Below are positions 1 through 8,141 of a DNA stretch of 64,000 nucleotides, piece after piece. The translations under genes and the position numbers were made by a program. Below the pieces are notes generated by a model. That model saw only the letters and a program-made list of their open reading frames with translations. It did not search any database and was not told the origin of the DNA. This stretch comes from Rosenbergiella collisarenosi (lineage in GTDB: Bacteria; Pseudomonadota; Gammaproteobacteria; Enterobacterales; Enterobacteriaceae). Where the stretch lies: contig NZ_JABBFP010000004.1 of NCBI RefSeq assembly GCF_018494085.1, positions 248,001 through 312,000 on the forward strand, in the 5' to 3' direction. Each line of letters starts with the position of its first letter. The first letter of the stretch is position 1.

Positions 1-2
1 CT

Positions 3-1700
3 GGCTCGATCAACATGGAAAGTAAGCAACCCGAGCTTTATACCGGTGTCGATGCTTCAGTGGGGTATGGTAGCGCCTCTGAACGCCGAGGGACTCTGGA
101 CTATAACCAGATGCTCAACGATACGACCGCGATGCGTATTAACGTGATGGGAGATAAGGGTAATACTAAAGGTCGCAACGATGTCGACCATGAGAAATAC
201 GGTATTGCTCCCTCATTAGCCTTCGGATTAGGCACCTCGACCCGCCTTTATCTCGATTACCTTCATGTCCAGCAGGACAGTACCCCGGATGGCGGTGTCT
301 ATACCGTTGGCTTACCGGGATATAGCAGCACCAATGCGTTATTAAATAATGCGTCACCCGTTTCTCGTAAAACGTTTTACGGCACCGATTCAGATTACGA
401 ACACGATGTGCAGGATACCTTTACCTCGCGCTTCGAACACGATTTTAACGATAACCTGACGCTAACCAACACAACACGCTGGTCGGAAATTCGCCAGTCA
501 TATCTTCTATCCGCCGTGATGGGACGCTCACTGACCAGGCAGAACGGTGAGGTATACGGCACCCGGTCGATGAACGCCAGCGATACCGTCAATAAGATCC
601 TGACCAACCAGACTAACTTGACGGCAAAATTCTCTACCTTAGGCGTCGCCCATACGGTGAGTACCGGTGTGGAACTGACACAAGAGAATTACAACAGTTA
701 TCCTTATGCATTTGCCTCGAACAGTGTCAATCTCCTGCACCCGTCCACAGACATTACCGTCTCGCCGACCGCCGCTTATGCCGCACGGGGACGTACCAAT
801 ACCCTAGGGGTCTATGCCTTTGACACGCTTGCGTTAACTGACCGCCTGTCGCTAAATGGGGGTGTACGGGTCGATAGCTACCAAACCCACTACATCGCGG
901 ACAGTGCGACAGGGCACAGTAATTTAAAACAATCGGATAATTTAGTTAACTGGAAGGCGGGTGTCCTCTACCATCTTACGGATAATGGTAACGTCTATGC
1001 GAACTACGGGGTCTCTCAGCAACCTCCCGGTGGTGTCGATTTTAAACTGACGAATGACACCACGGACCGTACTTCACGCGGCGGCGAAAATATTAATTTT
1101 ACGCCTGAAAAAGCCCAAACGACGGAGATCGGCACGAAGTGGTCGCTATTTAATAAGAAAATGCTGCTTAGTGCGGCCGTATTCAGAACCAATCTTAAGA
1201 ACGATGCGGAACTGGACAGTACCACTAATGAGTATGTGCAGAATGGATCGAAAAGGGTCGAAGGTTATGAATTAAGTGCTGCCGGGGATATCACCGATAA
1301 CCTACACCTGATGGCTGGTTACGCCCAACAAAACACGCGTACCGACAAAACCAGTAGTACCAGCGATGGGTCGACCGCGATCCCCTTTACCCCGAAACAC
1401 TCGTTTACCTCGTGGGCAACTTGGGATGTCGTGGATAACGTTACCGTCGGGATCGGCGCTCGTTATGTGGGTACGATGCACAAGATTAAAGACAGTGCAT
1501 CAGGTACACCGTCTTCGGTCGGCCACTACTGGGTTGCGGACTCCATGGCGGCATGGCGGATTAACCCTACGGTTGATCTACAGCTGAATGTCTATAACCT
1601 GACTAATAAGAAGTATATCGCCGCGCTCAACCGCAGTGGTTATCGCTATACGCCGGGTTCACCACGGACTTGGATGTTAACGGCTAACGTTCATTTCTAA
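3..1700 (+). CDS. fiu: Catecholate siderophore receptor Fiu, 3' part (5' end outside window)
   Basis: This is the beta-barrel part of a TonB-dependent outer-membrane receptor that imports iron bound to catechol siderophores or their breakdown products. The frame is open to the window edge and reads GSIN before the first Met at 15. That segment is a conserved piece at the plug/barrel junction, so this Met is internal and the gene starts upstream. Blocks such as GLPGYS, FYGTDSDYE, VSQQPPGG and SGYRYTPG line up with E. coli Fiu, and the protein ends in the typical terminal Phe. About 565 residues are visible of roughly 750. No Fur box can be seen because the promoter is outside the window. Confidence 0.92.
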   Translation, partial: GSINMESKQPELYTGVDASVGYGSASERRGTLDYNQMLNDTTAMRINVMGDKGNTKGRNDVDHEKYGIAPSLAFGLGTSTRLYLDYLHVQQDSTPDGGVYTVGLPGYSSTNALLNNASPVSRKTFYGTDSDYEHDVQDTFTSRFEHDFNDNLTLTNTTRWSEIRQSYLLSAVMGRSLTRQNGEVYGTRSMNASDTVNKILTNQTNLTAKFSTLGVAHTVSTGVELTQENYNSYPYAFASNSVNLLHPSTDITVSPTAAYAARGRTNTLGVYAFDTLALTDRLSLNGGVRVDSYQTHYIADSATGHSNLKQSDNLVNWKAGVLYHLTDNGNVYANYGVSQQPPGGVDFKLTNDTTDRTSRGGENINFTPEKAQTTEIGTKWSLFNKKMLLSAAVFRTNLKNDAELDSTTNEYVQNGSKRVEGYELSAAGDITDNLHLMAGYAQQNTRTDKTSSTSDGSTAIPFTPKHSFTSWATWDVVDNVTVGIGARYVGTMHKIKDSASGTPSSVGHYWVADSMAAWRINPTVDLQLNVYNLTNKKYIAALNRSGYRYTPGSPRTWMLTANVHF

Positions 1701-1711
1701 CCACTCTCTGT

Positions 1712-1739
1712 ATGACGCCTCACTCAGCTGGGGCGTCAT
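1712..1739. terminator. Hairpin between convergent fiu and XRE regulator gene
   Basis: ATGACGCC at 1712-1719 pairs with GGCGTCAT at 1732-1739 around a 12-base loop. It lies just after the fiu stop and overlaps the last codons of the convergent regulator gene. There is no long T-run, so strength is uncertain. Confidence 0.5.
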
Positions 1740-2526
1740 CTATCTCTTCCTGTGCTATCAAGATAATCATCTTTGTCCCTGACTCAGGCGAGAGTTGCCA
1801 TGTCGTTTGTTGAAATTGACATCGTCCCTGTTGTGGATGGTTAAACTCTCGCTTCCCCCCTTCTCGCAGAACGACATGGTAATTCGCCCACCAGGTTGCA
1901 AATTCCTCACTCTTCTCTTGCAGAGCATCGACCGTCGCTTTTAACGGCGCATGGCTATCGAGGTGGATCGATTCTGCGCGTAATTCTGCCACGATACGTT
2001 GCGCCCGCCCGGGCCAATCCACGACTAGCTGCCGCGCTAAGGGATGAGTAAAAATAAACTCCAGCATATTCGGAGCCGGATCGACGGATAGCCAGCCGCT
2101 GAACAGATCTTCCGCTGCCCGGTTCCATGCCACCAGACGCCAAGCAATATCCATCACATAACAAGGTGCCTTAACCGACTCGACAACGCCCACAATATTC
2201 GGCGCATTCGCCATCGGGAGTTGCCCGTGAGGATCCGTCAACTCGGCGAGGTTGAAGAGGTATTCCCGTTCAGCTTTGGCGAGCTGAAGGGCTGTCGCAA
2301 TCCCACCGAGGGTGCGGGCAGAGACGGAGATCCCTCGCCCCTGCTCCAACCAGGTGTACCAGGTTGTACTGACATAACTGAGTTGCGCCACCTCTTCGCG
2401 GCGTAATCCCGGCGTGCGTCGTCGAGATCCGGCGACTAATCCCGCCTGCTCTGGGGAGAGTTGTTCGCGTTTCCAACGTAAAAAATCGCCCACTTTTTTG
2501 GCTGTACTTAGACTCGGCGTCGTCAT
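1720..2526 (-). CDS. XRE-family regulator with MmyB-like ligand-binding domain
   Basis: This is a 268-residue transcription factor. Residues about 12-85 form an XRE helix-turn-helix, with the RTPGLRREEVAQLS and WYTWLEQGRG segments typical of this family. Residues about 105-260 match the MmyB-type ligand-binding domain, a PAS-like module with a conserved APCYVMDIAWRLVAWN-like start. Members usually sit divergently next to an oxidoreductase or transferase gene that they control, and here the divergent neighbour is a methyltransferase 100 bp away. The ligand cannot be told from sequence. The start at 2526 has a moderately placed AGAGG upstream. Confidence 0.85.
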   Translation of the reverse strand: MTTPSLSTAKKVGDFLRWKREQLSPEQAGLVAGSRRRTPGLRREEVAQLSYVSTTWYTWLEQGRGISVSARTLGGIATALQLAKAEREYLFNLAELTDPHGQLPMANAPNIVGVVESVKAPCYVMDIAWRLVAWNRAAEDLFSGWLSVDPAPNMLEFIFTHPLARQLVVDWPGRAQRIVAELRAESIHLDSHAPLKATVDALQEKSEEFATWWANYHVVLREGGKREFNHPQQGRCQFQQTTWQLSPESGTKMIILIAQEEIDDAPAE

Positions 2527-2539
2527 AGACCATTACCTC

Positions 2540-2577
2540 TTATACTAGGATAACTACAGGTATTGTACTGGTATAAT
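2540..2577. promoter_or_regulatory. Repeated operator-like element and -10 box in divergent promoter region
   Basis: Three related 10-mers (TACTAGGATA, TACAGGTATT, TACTGGTATA) begin at 2543, 2555 and 2566, about one helical turn apart. The outer ends also form an inverted repeat, TTATACTAG with CTGGTATAA. A TATAAT box at 2572-2577 faces the methyltransferase gene. This is probably the operator of the adjacent XRE regulator (inference). Confidence 0.45.
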
Positions 2578-2626
2578 CTGAAGGGTAGCGTGGTGTCAAC
2601 AACCAGACAATCACTAAGGGTAATCG

Positions 2627-3397
2627 ATGACTCGTACACGCCATGCACAGAAAATTAGTGAGCAATTTAGCCCACAAGCTAATGCTTATTTAACCAGCAC
2701 CGTTCATGCCGCAGGAGAAGACCTGCAGCGTCTTGCCGAGTGGTTAACGCCTCATCGCAACGCTAGCATACTCGATATCGGCTGTGGTGCCGGTCACGCA
2801 AGTTTTATGGCGGCACCATTAGTCGAGCACGTCACTGCTTATGACTTATCGGAAGAGATGTTAGCCGTTGTCCAGCAGGCGGCAGAGGCACGAACCTTAA
2901 AAAATATCGATTGTCGACAAGGCGTGGCCGAGGTACTTCCCTTCGCCGATCAGCAGTTTGATATCGTGATAAGTCGCTATTCTGCCCATCACTGGCAAGA
3001 TGTCCCACAGGCACTGCGTGAGGCTTACCGCGTTGTAAAGCCGGGGGGTCGCATCATTATCATGGATATCGCCTCACCGGGATCACCGTTATTCGATATC
3101 TGGTTACAGAGCATTGAGGTATTACGCGATCCCTCGCACGTAAGAGACTACTCCCCTGGCGAGTGGCTGCAAATGGCGACAGAGAGTGGCTTTCGTATCG
3201 AACAGCTGATCTCTGGTCGGTTAGCGTTAGATTTCCAGCAATGGGTCACGCGGATGAAAACCCCAGCATCAACAGTCGCCGCGATTCGCGCCTTACAGCA
3301 GGCGATTTCTGGGCAGGTGCAGGACTATTTCCAATTACAAGAGGACGGATCGTTCCAAACCGATACGCTGATGTTCGCGGCACAGCGTCCGTACTAA
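2627..3397 (+). CDS. Class I SAM-dependent methyltransferase (YafE-like)
   Basis: This 256-residue soluble protein is a Methyltransf_11-type enzyme that would transfer a methyl group from S-adenosylmethionine. Motif I is ILDIGCGAGHAS at residues about 48-59 and post-I is VTAYDLSEEML. Motif II/III regions include FDIVISRYSAHHW and the VVKPGGRIIIMDIASP strand, as in ubiquinone or menaquinone C-methyltransferases and E. coli YafE. The substrate is not known. The gene is divergent from the XRE regulator, with a TATAAT box about 50 bp upstream, so it is the likely target of that regulator. Confidence 0.82.
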   Translation: MTRTRHAQKISEQFSPQANAYLTSTVHAAGEDLQRLAEWLTPHRNASILDIGCGAGHASFMAAPLVEHVTAYDLSEEMLAVVQQAAEARTLKNIDCRQGVAEVLPFADQQFDIVISRYSAHHWQDVPQALREAYRVVKPGGRIIIMDIASPGSPLFDIWLQSIEVLRDPSHVRDYSPGEWLQMATESGFRIEQLISGRLALDFQQWVTRMKTPASTVAAIRALQQAISGQVQDYFQLQEDGSFQTDTLMFAAQRPY

Positions 3398-3429
3398 TTT
3401 GGCCACTCGCCGTCTCACGACGGCGAGCA

Positions 3430-3744
3430 TTAGAGCTGATGTAACTGCTGAGTAATACTCTCGACAATTTCCTGAATTTTCACCTCATTACGCCGATAGT
3501 AAGTCCATTTACCCACTTTCTGTGCCTCAATGACTCCCAGCTCACTCAACGATTTCAAACACAACGAAATCGCAGGCTGCGATAATTCAGCCTTATCCTG
3601 GATCAGGCTGGCACAGACCCCATATTGTTCGTAGGGATAGAGTTGGTGATAGTTAGCAAAAGCCACATCCGGCTGCTTTAGCCATGTCAGAATGGCAATA
3701 CGCAGTGGATTAGCGAGCAGTTTCATCGTATTTTCAGCAAGCAT
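3430..3744 (-). CDS. ArsR-family winged-helix repressor
   Basis: This is a 104-residue ArsR/SmtB-fold regulator with MKLLANPLRIAILTWL at the N-terminus, recognition helix region LSQPAISLCLKSLSELGVIE and the KVGKWTYYRRNE beta-wing. It lacks the ELCVCDL arsenic motif and the C-terminal alpha5 metal ligands, so it is unlikely to be a standard metal sensor. Two cysteines (in GVCASL and SLCLKS) could sense redox or electrophiles, which would suit its place 13 bp downstream of an ene-reductase gene in the same operon. It probably autoregulates the pair through the dyad at 4916-4939. Confidence 0.8.
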   Translation of the reverse strand: MLAENTMKLLANPLRIAILTWLKQPDVAFANYHQLYPYEQYGVCASLIQDKAELSQPAISLCLKSLSELGVIEAQKVGKWTYYRRNEVKIQEIVESITQQLHQL

Positions 3745-3757
3745 CGGCGCTCATCAT

Positions 3758-4879
3758 TTAGTTATCGATGGTAGGATAGTCAGTATACCCTTTCGCTGAG
3801 CCACCATACAAAGAAGTTAGCTCTACCGCATTGAGCGCTTTCTGCTGGGCAAACCTAAGCGGTAGATCGGGGTTGGCGATAAAGGTACGCCCAAACCCAA
3901 CAAGATCTCCCCAGCCTCGAGTTAACGCTTCCTCCGCTTTCGCTTGGTCATAACGGCCCGCCAGCATAATAACCGCGCTGAAGGTTGCGCGTAGCGCATC
4001 TCGAAAACTTTCCGGTAGTGCCGGGCTGTTATCCCAGTCTGCTTCCGCTATCGAGAGATAGCCAATGTTGAGCTCGTTGAGCATCTTGGCCGCAGCCAAA
4101 TAGATTTCGGCCGGATCCGCTTCAACGATACCCAAATAGACGCGATCTTCTTCAGTGGTAGAAAATAACGGTGAGAAGCGCACGCCAATACGCTCGCTAT
4201 CGAAGACCGTCGAGACCGCCTCGACCACCTCTTTTAAAAAACGTAATCGATTCGTTAGCGAACCGCCATATTGGTCGGTACGGTGATTCGTGTGCGCAGA
4301 AATAAACTGGTTAATCAGGTACCCATTGGCGGCATGTAATTCAATCCCATCGAACCCTGCCTGCCGCGCATTGATGGCGGCGAGTCGATAGTACTCGACG
4401 ACTTGCTGGACTTCTTGTGTGGTCAACGCCCGCGGTGTACTCGGTGCTACTAACTCTCCTTCGCCCGGCCCGGTTTCGATAAACACTCGGACATTGGTCG
4501 CGGCTAAGGCGGAGGGCGCGACCGGCGCTTGCTGATCCGGCTGCAATGCAGTATGAGAGACCCGCCCGACATGCCATAGTTGGCAGAAAATCGTGCCACC
4601 TTGCGCCTTAACGGCTTGCGTAATGGTTTGCCAACCTGCGATTTGCTCTGCGCTATGAATCCCTGGCGTCCACGCATAGCCTTGCCCGCGCGGCTCAATC
4701 TGCGTTCCTTCGGTCACCATAAAGCCCGCGCTCGCGCGCTGTACGTAATAGTCACGCATCATCTCGTTGGGGACATTGCCAGGTTGTGAGCTACGACAGC
4801 GAGTAAGAGGGGGAAGCGCAATACGGTTACGTAAGGTAAGAGAACCCAGCGTTAAAGGACTAAAAAGAGTAGTGGTCAT
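3758..4879 (-). CDS. Old yellow enzyme-family alkene reductase (NemA-like)
   Basis: This is a 373-residue FMN-dependent TIM-barrel ene-reductase that reduces alpha,beta-unsaturated carbonyls and similar electrophiles with NADPH. Visible family motifs are FSPLTLGSLTLRNRI at the N-terminus, LWHVGRVSH, GFDGIELHAANGYLINQF with NHRTDQYGG, the FMN phosphate-binding VGFGRTFIANPDLP and the C-terminal YGG-KGYTDYP. The start at 4879 was chosen because GAGG lies about 8 bases upstream and the protein then begins like other NemA proteins. An upstream in-frame Met at 4924 lies inside the operator-like dyad. In E. coli nemA is paired with a TetR regulator, nemR. Here the partner is ArsR-type. Confidence 0.87.
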   Translation of the reverse strand: MTTTLFSPLTLGSLTLRNRIALPPLTRCRSSQPGNVPNEMMRDYYVQRASAGFMVTEGTQIEPRGQGYAWTPGIHSAEQIAGWQTITQAVKAQGGTIFCQLWHVGRVSHTALQPDQQAPVAPSALAATNVRVFIETGPGEGELVAPSTPRALTTQEVQQVVEYYRLAAINARQAGFDGIELHAANGYLINQFISAHTNHRTDQYGGSLTNRLRFLKEVVEAVSTVFDSERIGVRFSPLFSTTEEDRVYLGIVEADPAEIYLAAAKMLNELNIGYLSIAEADWDNSPALPESFRDALRATFSAVIMLAGRYDQAKAEEALTRGWGDLVGFGRTFIANPDLPLRFAQQKALNAVELTSLYGGSAKGYTDYPTIDN

Positions 4880-4915
4880 AATTGCCTCATAGCAAGTAAA
4901 TTTCCGGCCATTATA

Positions 4916-4939
4916 TTTATACATTTAAATATGTAAATA
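4916..4939. promoter_or_regulatory. Candidate ArsR operator upstream of the ene-reductase gene
   Basis: TTTATACAT and ATGTAAATA form an inverted repeat around a 6-bp spacer, matching at 7 of 9 positions. It sits 37-60 bp before the reductase start, in an AT-rich promoter region. Assignment to the ArsR regulator is inferred from position. Confidence 0.4.
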
Positions 4940-5154
4940 TATAGTTTACTCTTCCCTCTCTTTTATCTGAACCCGATGAGTACAGAAGGCTGTAGTAGAA
5001 TGATTATTTTAAATAATGGTAACGGATGTTAATTAAATTAGTTTATTTTATGACTAAGTTTCTTATTGTATTACTGAGTGTAAAGTAGACTTGTTTCCTG
5101 CGCGAGTTTCGCTACTGTAGAAGGGTAACGACTGTTGGGTATAGGAGAGACATT

Positions 5155-5292
5155 ATGACTAAACGCCATTTTACGCTCGCATTTGAAATCGGTTCCATTG
5201 CTATTTTTGCCCTCGTTTTAGCTTTTTTGGGTTATTGTGCAGTCCATGCTTACTTAGGTCTAGGGGATCAGTTCCCACACCTTGATGTCTAA
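5155..5292 (+). CDS. Small single-span membrane protein, 45 residues
   Basis: A short gene missed by length filters. ATG at 5155 follows AGGAGAG with good spacing, and the frame ends at TAA 5290-5292, directly before a strong hairpin terminator. The product begins MTKRHF, has one hydrophobic helix at residues about 8-34 (SIAIFALVLAFLGYCAV region) and a short acidic tail ending HLDV. The positively charged N-terminus predicts an N-in, C-out topology. I do not recognise the family. The own ribosome binding site, membrane helix and terminator make a real small protein likely, but there is no homology support. Confidence 0.6.
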   Translation: MTKRHFTLAFEIGSIAIFALVLAFLGYCAVHAYLGLGDQFPHLDV

Positions 5293-5293
5293 T

Positions 5294-5331
5294 AATAAGG
5301 GGAGAGTGGTAAAATCCACTCTCCCCTTATT
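5294..5331. terminator. Strong bidirectional intrinsic terminator
   Basis: A 16-bp perfect stem (AATAAGGGGAGAGTGG at 5294-5309 with its complement at 5316-5331) encloses a 6-base loop. It separates the small membrane protein gene from the convergent dihydroxyacetone kinase gene. Confidence 0.85.
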
Positions 5332-5381
5332 GGTTACGAAGACCGACAATCGCCCCTCATAACAATCAATTATTTTAATTG

Positions 5382-7022
5382 TTAGAGCGTAATCTGCTCG
5401 AACACTTTACTGACTGCACACGCGCCTGGATCCATATGGCCCTTCAAGCTTTCCGCGTTTAAGTACGAGGAACGACCTGCTTTAGCTTGCTCCATCTCCT
5501 TCGTCGATTCGGCTCCTGCGGTCGCAGCTTTACTCACCTCTGCCCACGCTTTGCCTGCGGCAAGGGCTTCGAAAGCCGGTTGCAGCGCGTCGATCATCGT
5601 ACGGTCGCCCTGCTCGGCTCCGCCGTAGTCCTTCATTTTTTGTAGCCCAGCTAGCAAGCTGTCGCCTAAGTTCTTCGATTCTGAGTAAGAGGCTGCCGCT
5701 GCGCTAAAGAGCAACGAAAGTAAAACACCGCCGGATCCCCCCATTGGCGTCGTGATCTTCTCACCCAACCACTGTAATAATGCTTCAGGCTCATTCAATG
5801 GCAGTTTTTTATCTTGTAATGCAGTCAGGACGTAATGCGCACCAGTGGCAAGCGTCGAGCCGGTGTCGCCGTCACCCACTTGGCTATCGAGTTTATTCAA
5901 TGCGTCTTCGTTATCAATAAGCGCTTGGCAGGCGCTCTTTATGATGTTGGCAACGGAGTCGTTGTCAGAGGGTTTGGCTAGCTCAACGTCGGGTAGCGTT
6001 TCGGCGGCTTGCCACTGCATGGATTGGTAAGCACTTATTGGTAGCCAGCCTGTAACACTAACCGGCGCGTTGAGCGCGGAGAGCAGCTGGTCGTTGAGAG
6101 GGAGTACCGTTAAAGATAGCCCTTTCATGTCTAGTGCACTTACCAAGGTGCCTGGCCCTTGGATAAAACTGATGCGGTCAGCAAGCGGAGTCTGTAAAAT
6201 TTCCTGCGTAGCAAGCGTCAGCTCAAGCACTGATAGCCCACCTAGGTTGTTCACCATCAGCAGTAAGTTATCTTCCTCGCCAATATGACTCAGTAATTTC
6301 TCAGTCAGCTGCTTAGCGATCTCGCGACTATTTTGCGTATCGAGGGTGGCGACGCCATGCTCGCCGTGGATCCCCATGCCTAGCTCGCTCTTGCCTTTCG
6401 CGATACCTTCCGACTCATCGCTGTCGGGGAGGTGACAGGCGGAAAGCGCAACGCCAATGGTCGCAACGTTGTTGAGCAGCTGTTGCGTGTTCTTGACGAT
6501 GTCTTCTAAGGCTGCGCCTTGTTCTGCGTGGTAACCGGCTATTTTGTGCGCGAGGATAGTGCCCGCGAGGCCACGCGGCTGTGGATTATCGGGCAACGAA
6601 ATATCGTCTTTAACGAGAAGCATTTCAACGCGATACCCCAGTGCTCGCGCTTTTTCTGCAGCCAGACCAAAATTCAGTCGGTCACCCGTATAGTTTTTCA
6701 CAACGAGTAAGCATCCAGCCTCCCCCGTAACGGTAATGATCGCCGTTAAAATCGCCTCCACGCCTGGAGAGGCGAAAATATCACCGCAGACTGCCGCGGT
6801 TAGCATTCCTTGTCCCACAAAGCCGACGTGCATCGGCTCATGCCCCGATCCTCCGCCCGAGATAATCGCCACTTTTGACTTATCCCAATCTTGCCGCACC
6901 ACGATGCGCAGACTGTTGTCCGTCTTCAATCGAGCGAGGTTTTGATGGGGAGAAGTGCGAATGATACCTTCTATTGCTTGATCAACGATTGTTGCTTTTT
7001 TATCAAAGAAAAAGTGGCTCAC
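5382..7022 (-). CDS. dhaK: Single-chain ATP-dependent dihydroxyacetone kinase (DhaK-DhaL fusion)
   Basis: This enzyme phosphorylates dihydroxyacetone to DHAP with ATP in the cytoplasm, feeding glycerol or DHA carbon into glycolysis. The N-terminal DhaK domain (about 1-320) shows SGGGSGHEPMHVGFVG and the MGIHGEHG segment with the His that binds the substrate. The C-terminal DhaL domain (about 350-546) has LDSQVGDGDTGSTLA, GGSGGVLL and the DRTMIDAL segment for ATP/Mg. This is the Citrobacter-type single polypeptide, not the PTS-driven DhaKLM. A GTG start at 7022 was chosen because GGAG lies 6 bases upstream. The Met at 7055 has no ribosome binding site. A CRP-like site lies 81 bp upstream. Confidence 0.9.
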   Translation of the reverse strand: MSHFFFDKKATIVDQAIEGIIRTSPHQNLARLKTDNSLRIVVRQDWDKSKVAIISGGGSGHEPMHVGFVGQGMLTAAVCGDIFASPGVEAILTAIITVTGEAGCLLVVKNYTGDRLNFGLAAEKARALGYRVEMLLVKDDISLPDNPQPRGLAGTILAHKIAGYHAEQGAALEDIVKNTQQLLNNVATIGVALSACHLPDSDESEGIAKGKSELGMGIHGEHGVATLDTQNSREIAKQLTEKLLSHIGEEDNLLLMVNNLGGLSVLELTLATQEILQTPLADRISFIQGPGTLVSALDMKGLSLTVLPLNDQLLSALNAPVSVTGWLPISAYQSMQWQAAETLPDVELAKPSDNDSVANIIKSACQALIDNEDALNKLDSQVGDGDTGSTLATGAHYVLTALQDKKLPLNEPEALLQWLGEKITTPMGGSGGVLLSLLFSAAAASYSESKNLGDSLLAGLQKMKDYGGAEQGDRTMIDALQPAFEALAAGKAWAEVSKAATAGAESTKEMEQAKAGRSSYLNAESLKGHMDPGACAVSKVFEQITL

Positions 7023-7102
7023 CGGGGGCTCCTTGAAAGTGGTGGTTGCGCTCATTAAGTGTGGACATAAAATGGAGAATCGTGGCTTTTCCCGATCCTT
7101 AA

Positions 7103-7118
7103 GGTGATCTAAGTCACA
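7103..7118. promoter_or_regulatory. CRP-like site between dhaK and an SDR gene
   Basis: GGTGA-TCTAAG-TCACA matches 9 of 10 conserved positions of the CRP consensus TGTGA-N6-TCACA. It lies between the divergent starts at 7022 and 7208 and could serve either gene. Confidence 0.6.
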
Positions 7119-7207
7119 AAATTAATTTGGATCGCTGCACAGCATTATTCTCGATTATGACTACCCTTAAGTGACACAACTCATTTTCACATTTAATGGA
7201 GTCAATG

Positions 7208-8083
7208 ATGTCGACAGAGAAAACACGTTTTCCACGCCCGCCGTTTGACAAGCAGCCCCAGCAGTTTCCTGGGTTAGCCTCTGCAATGCATCCATTGCCG
7301 GACCATGGAGAGAAAAGTTATCAAGGTCATGGTCGCTTGGCCGGGAAAAAAGCGTTGATCACTGGGGGTGATTCCGGTATCGGCCGTGCCGTGGCGATTG
7401 CCTATGCGCGTGAAGGTGCTGATGTGGCAATTAACTATCTGCCTGCAGAAGAGAGCGATGCACAAGAAGTCATTACGCTGATTAAAGCCGAAGGCCGCAA
7501 AGCTATTGCTATCCCTGGTGATATCACCGATGAAGCTTTTTGTCAGCAACTTGTCGAGAAGGCGGTAAGTGAACTCGGTGGGTTAAGCATCTTAGTGAAC
7601 AATGCCGGCCGCCAACAGTTCTGCGAAAGCATTAGCGAACTCACTACCGAGTCCTTCGACGCGACGTTCAAAACTAACGTTTATGCTCCGTTCTGGATCA
7701 CTCGCGCCGCCGTGGCACATTTGGGTGAAGGCGCGGTAATCATCAATACCTCTTCGGTACAAGCGTTTAAACCTAGCGATATCCTACTGGACTACGCACA
7801 AACTAAAGCCTGTAATGTTGCCTTTACCAAGGCATTGGCAAAACAGTTAGGACCAAAAGGGATCCGCGTCAATGCGGTCGCACCGGGTCCTTATTGGACG
7901 GCGTTACAAGTCTGTGGCGGACAGCCGCAAGATAAGGTGGCGCAATTCGGTGAAGAGGCTCCGTTAGCACGCCCAGGGCAGCCGGTAGAAATCGCACCGT
8001 TATACGTGACGTTGGCTTCCGATGAGAGCTCTTTCTCTTCAGGCCAAGTTTGGTGTTCTGACGGGGGTACGGGCACCGCGTAA
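7208..8083 (+). CDS. SDR-family oxidoreductase, YghA-like
   Basis: This is a classical/divergent short-chain dehydrogenase of 291 residues with a roughly 45-residue N-terminal extension (PRPPFDKQPQQFPG) typical of the YghA group. The cofactor motif is ALITGGDSGIGRAVA (TGxxxGxG) and NNAG follows the fourth strand. The catalytic region has Ser in NTSSVQ and the YAQTK tetrad (Tyr-x3-Lys). The G-rich fold and ADVAIN after beta2 leave NAD versus NADP undecided. The start at 7208 has GGAG 6 bases upstream. ATG at 7205 is also possible. A second copy of the family is at 16869-17744. The substrate is unknown, possibly an aldehyde. Confidence 0.85.
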   Translation: MSTEKTRFPRPPFDKQPQQFPGLASAMHPLPDHGEKSYQGHGRLAGKKALITGGDSGIGRAVAIAYAREGADVAINYLPAEESDAQEVITLIKAEGRKAIAIPGDITDEAFCQQLVEKAVSELGGLSILVNNAGRQQFCESISELTTESFDATFKTNVYAPFWITRAAVAHLGEGAVIINTSSVQAFKPSDILLDYAQTKACNVAFTKALAKQLGPKGIRVNAVAPGPYWTALQVCGGQPQDKVAQFGEEAPLARPGQPVEIAPLYVTLASDESSFSSGQVWCSDGGTGTA

Positions 8084-8104
8084 GCAAGTCCGCACTTCGA
8101 GTAT

Positions 8105-8132
8105 ATCGGTGAATCGAGAACGATTCACCGAT
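8105..8132. terminator. Hairpin between convergent SDR and TerC-family genes
   Basis: A 12-bp perfect stem ATCGGTGAATCG/CGATTCACCGAT has an AGAA tetraloop. There is no T-tract in the + direction, so it may be a transcript end stabiliser rather than a classical terminator. Confidence 0.6.
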
Positions 8133-8141
8133 CACCCTACC

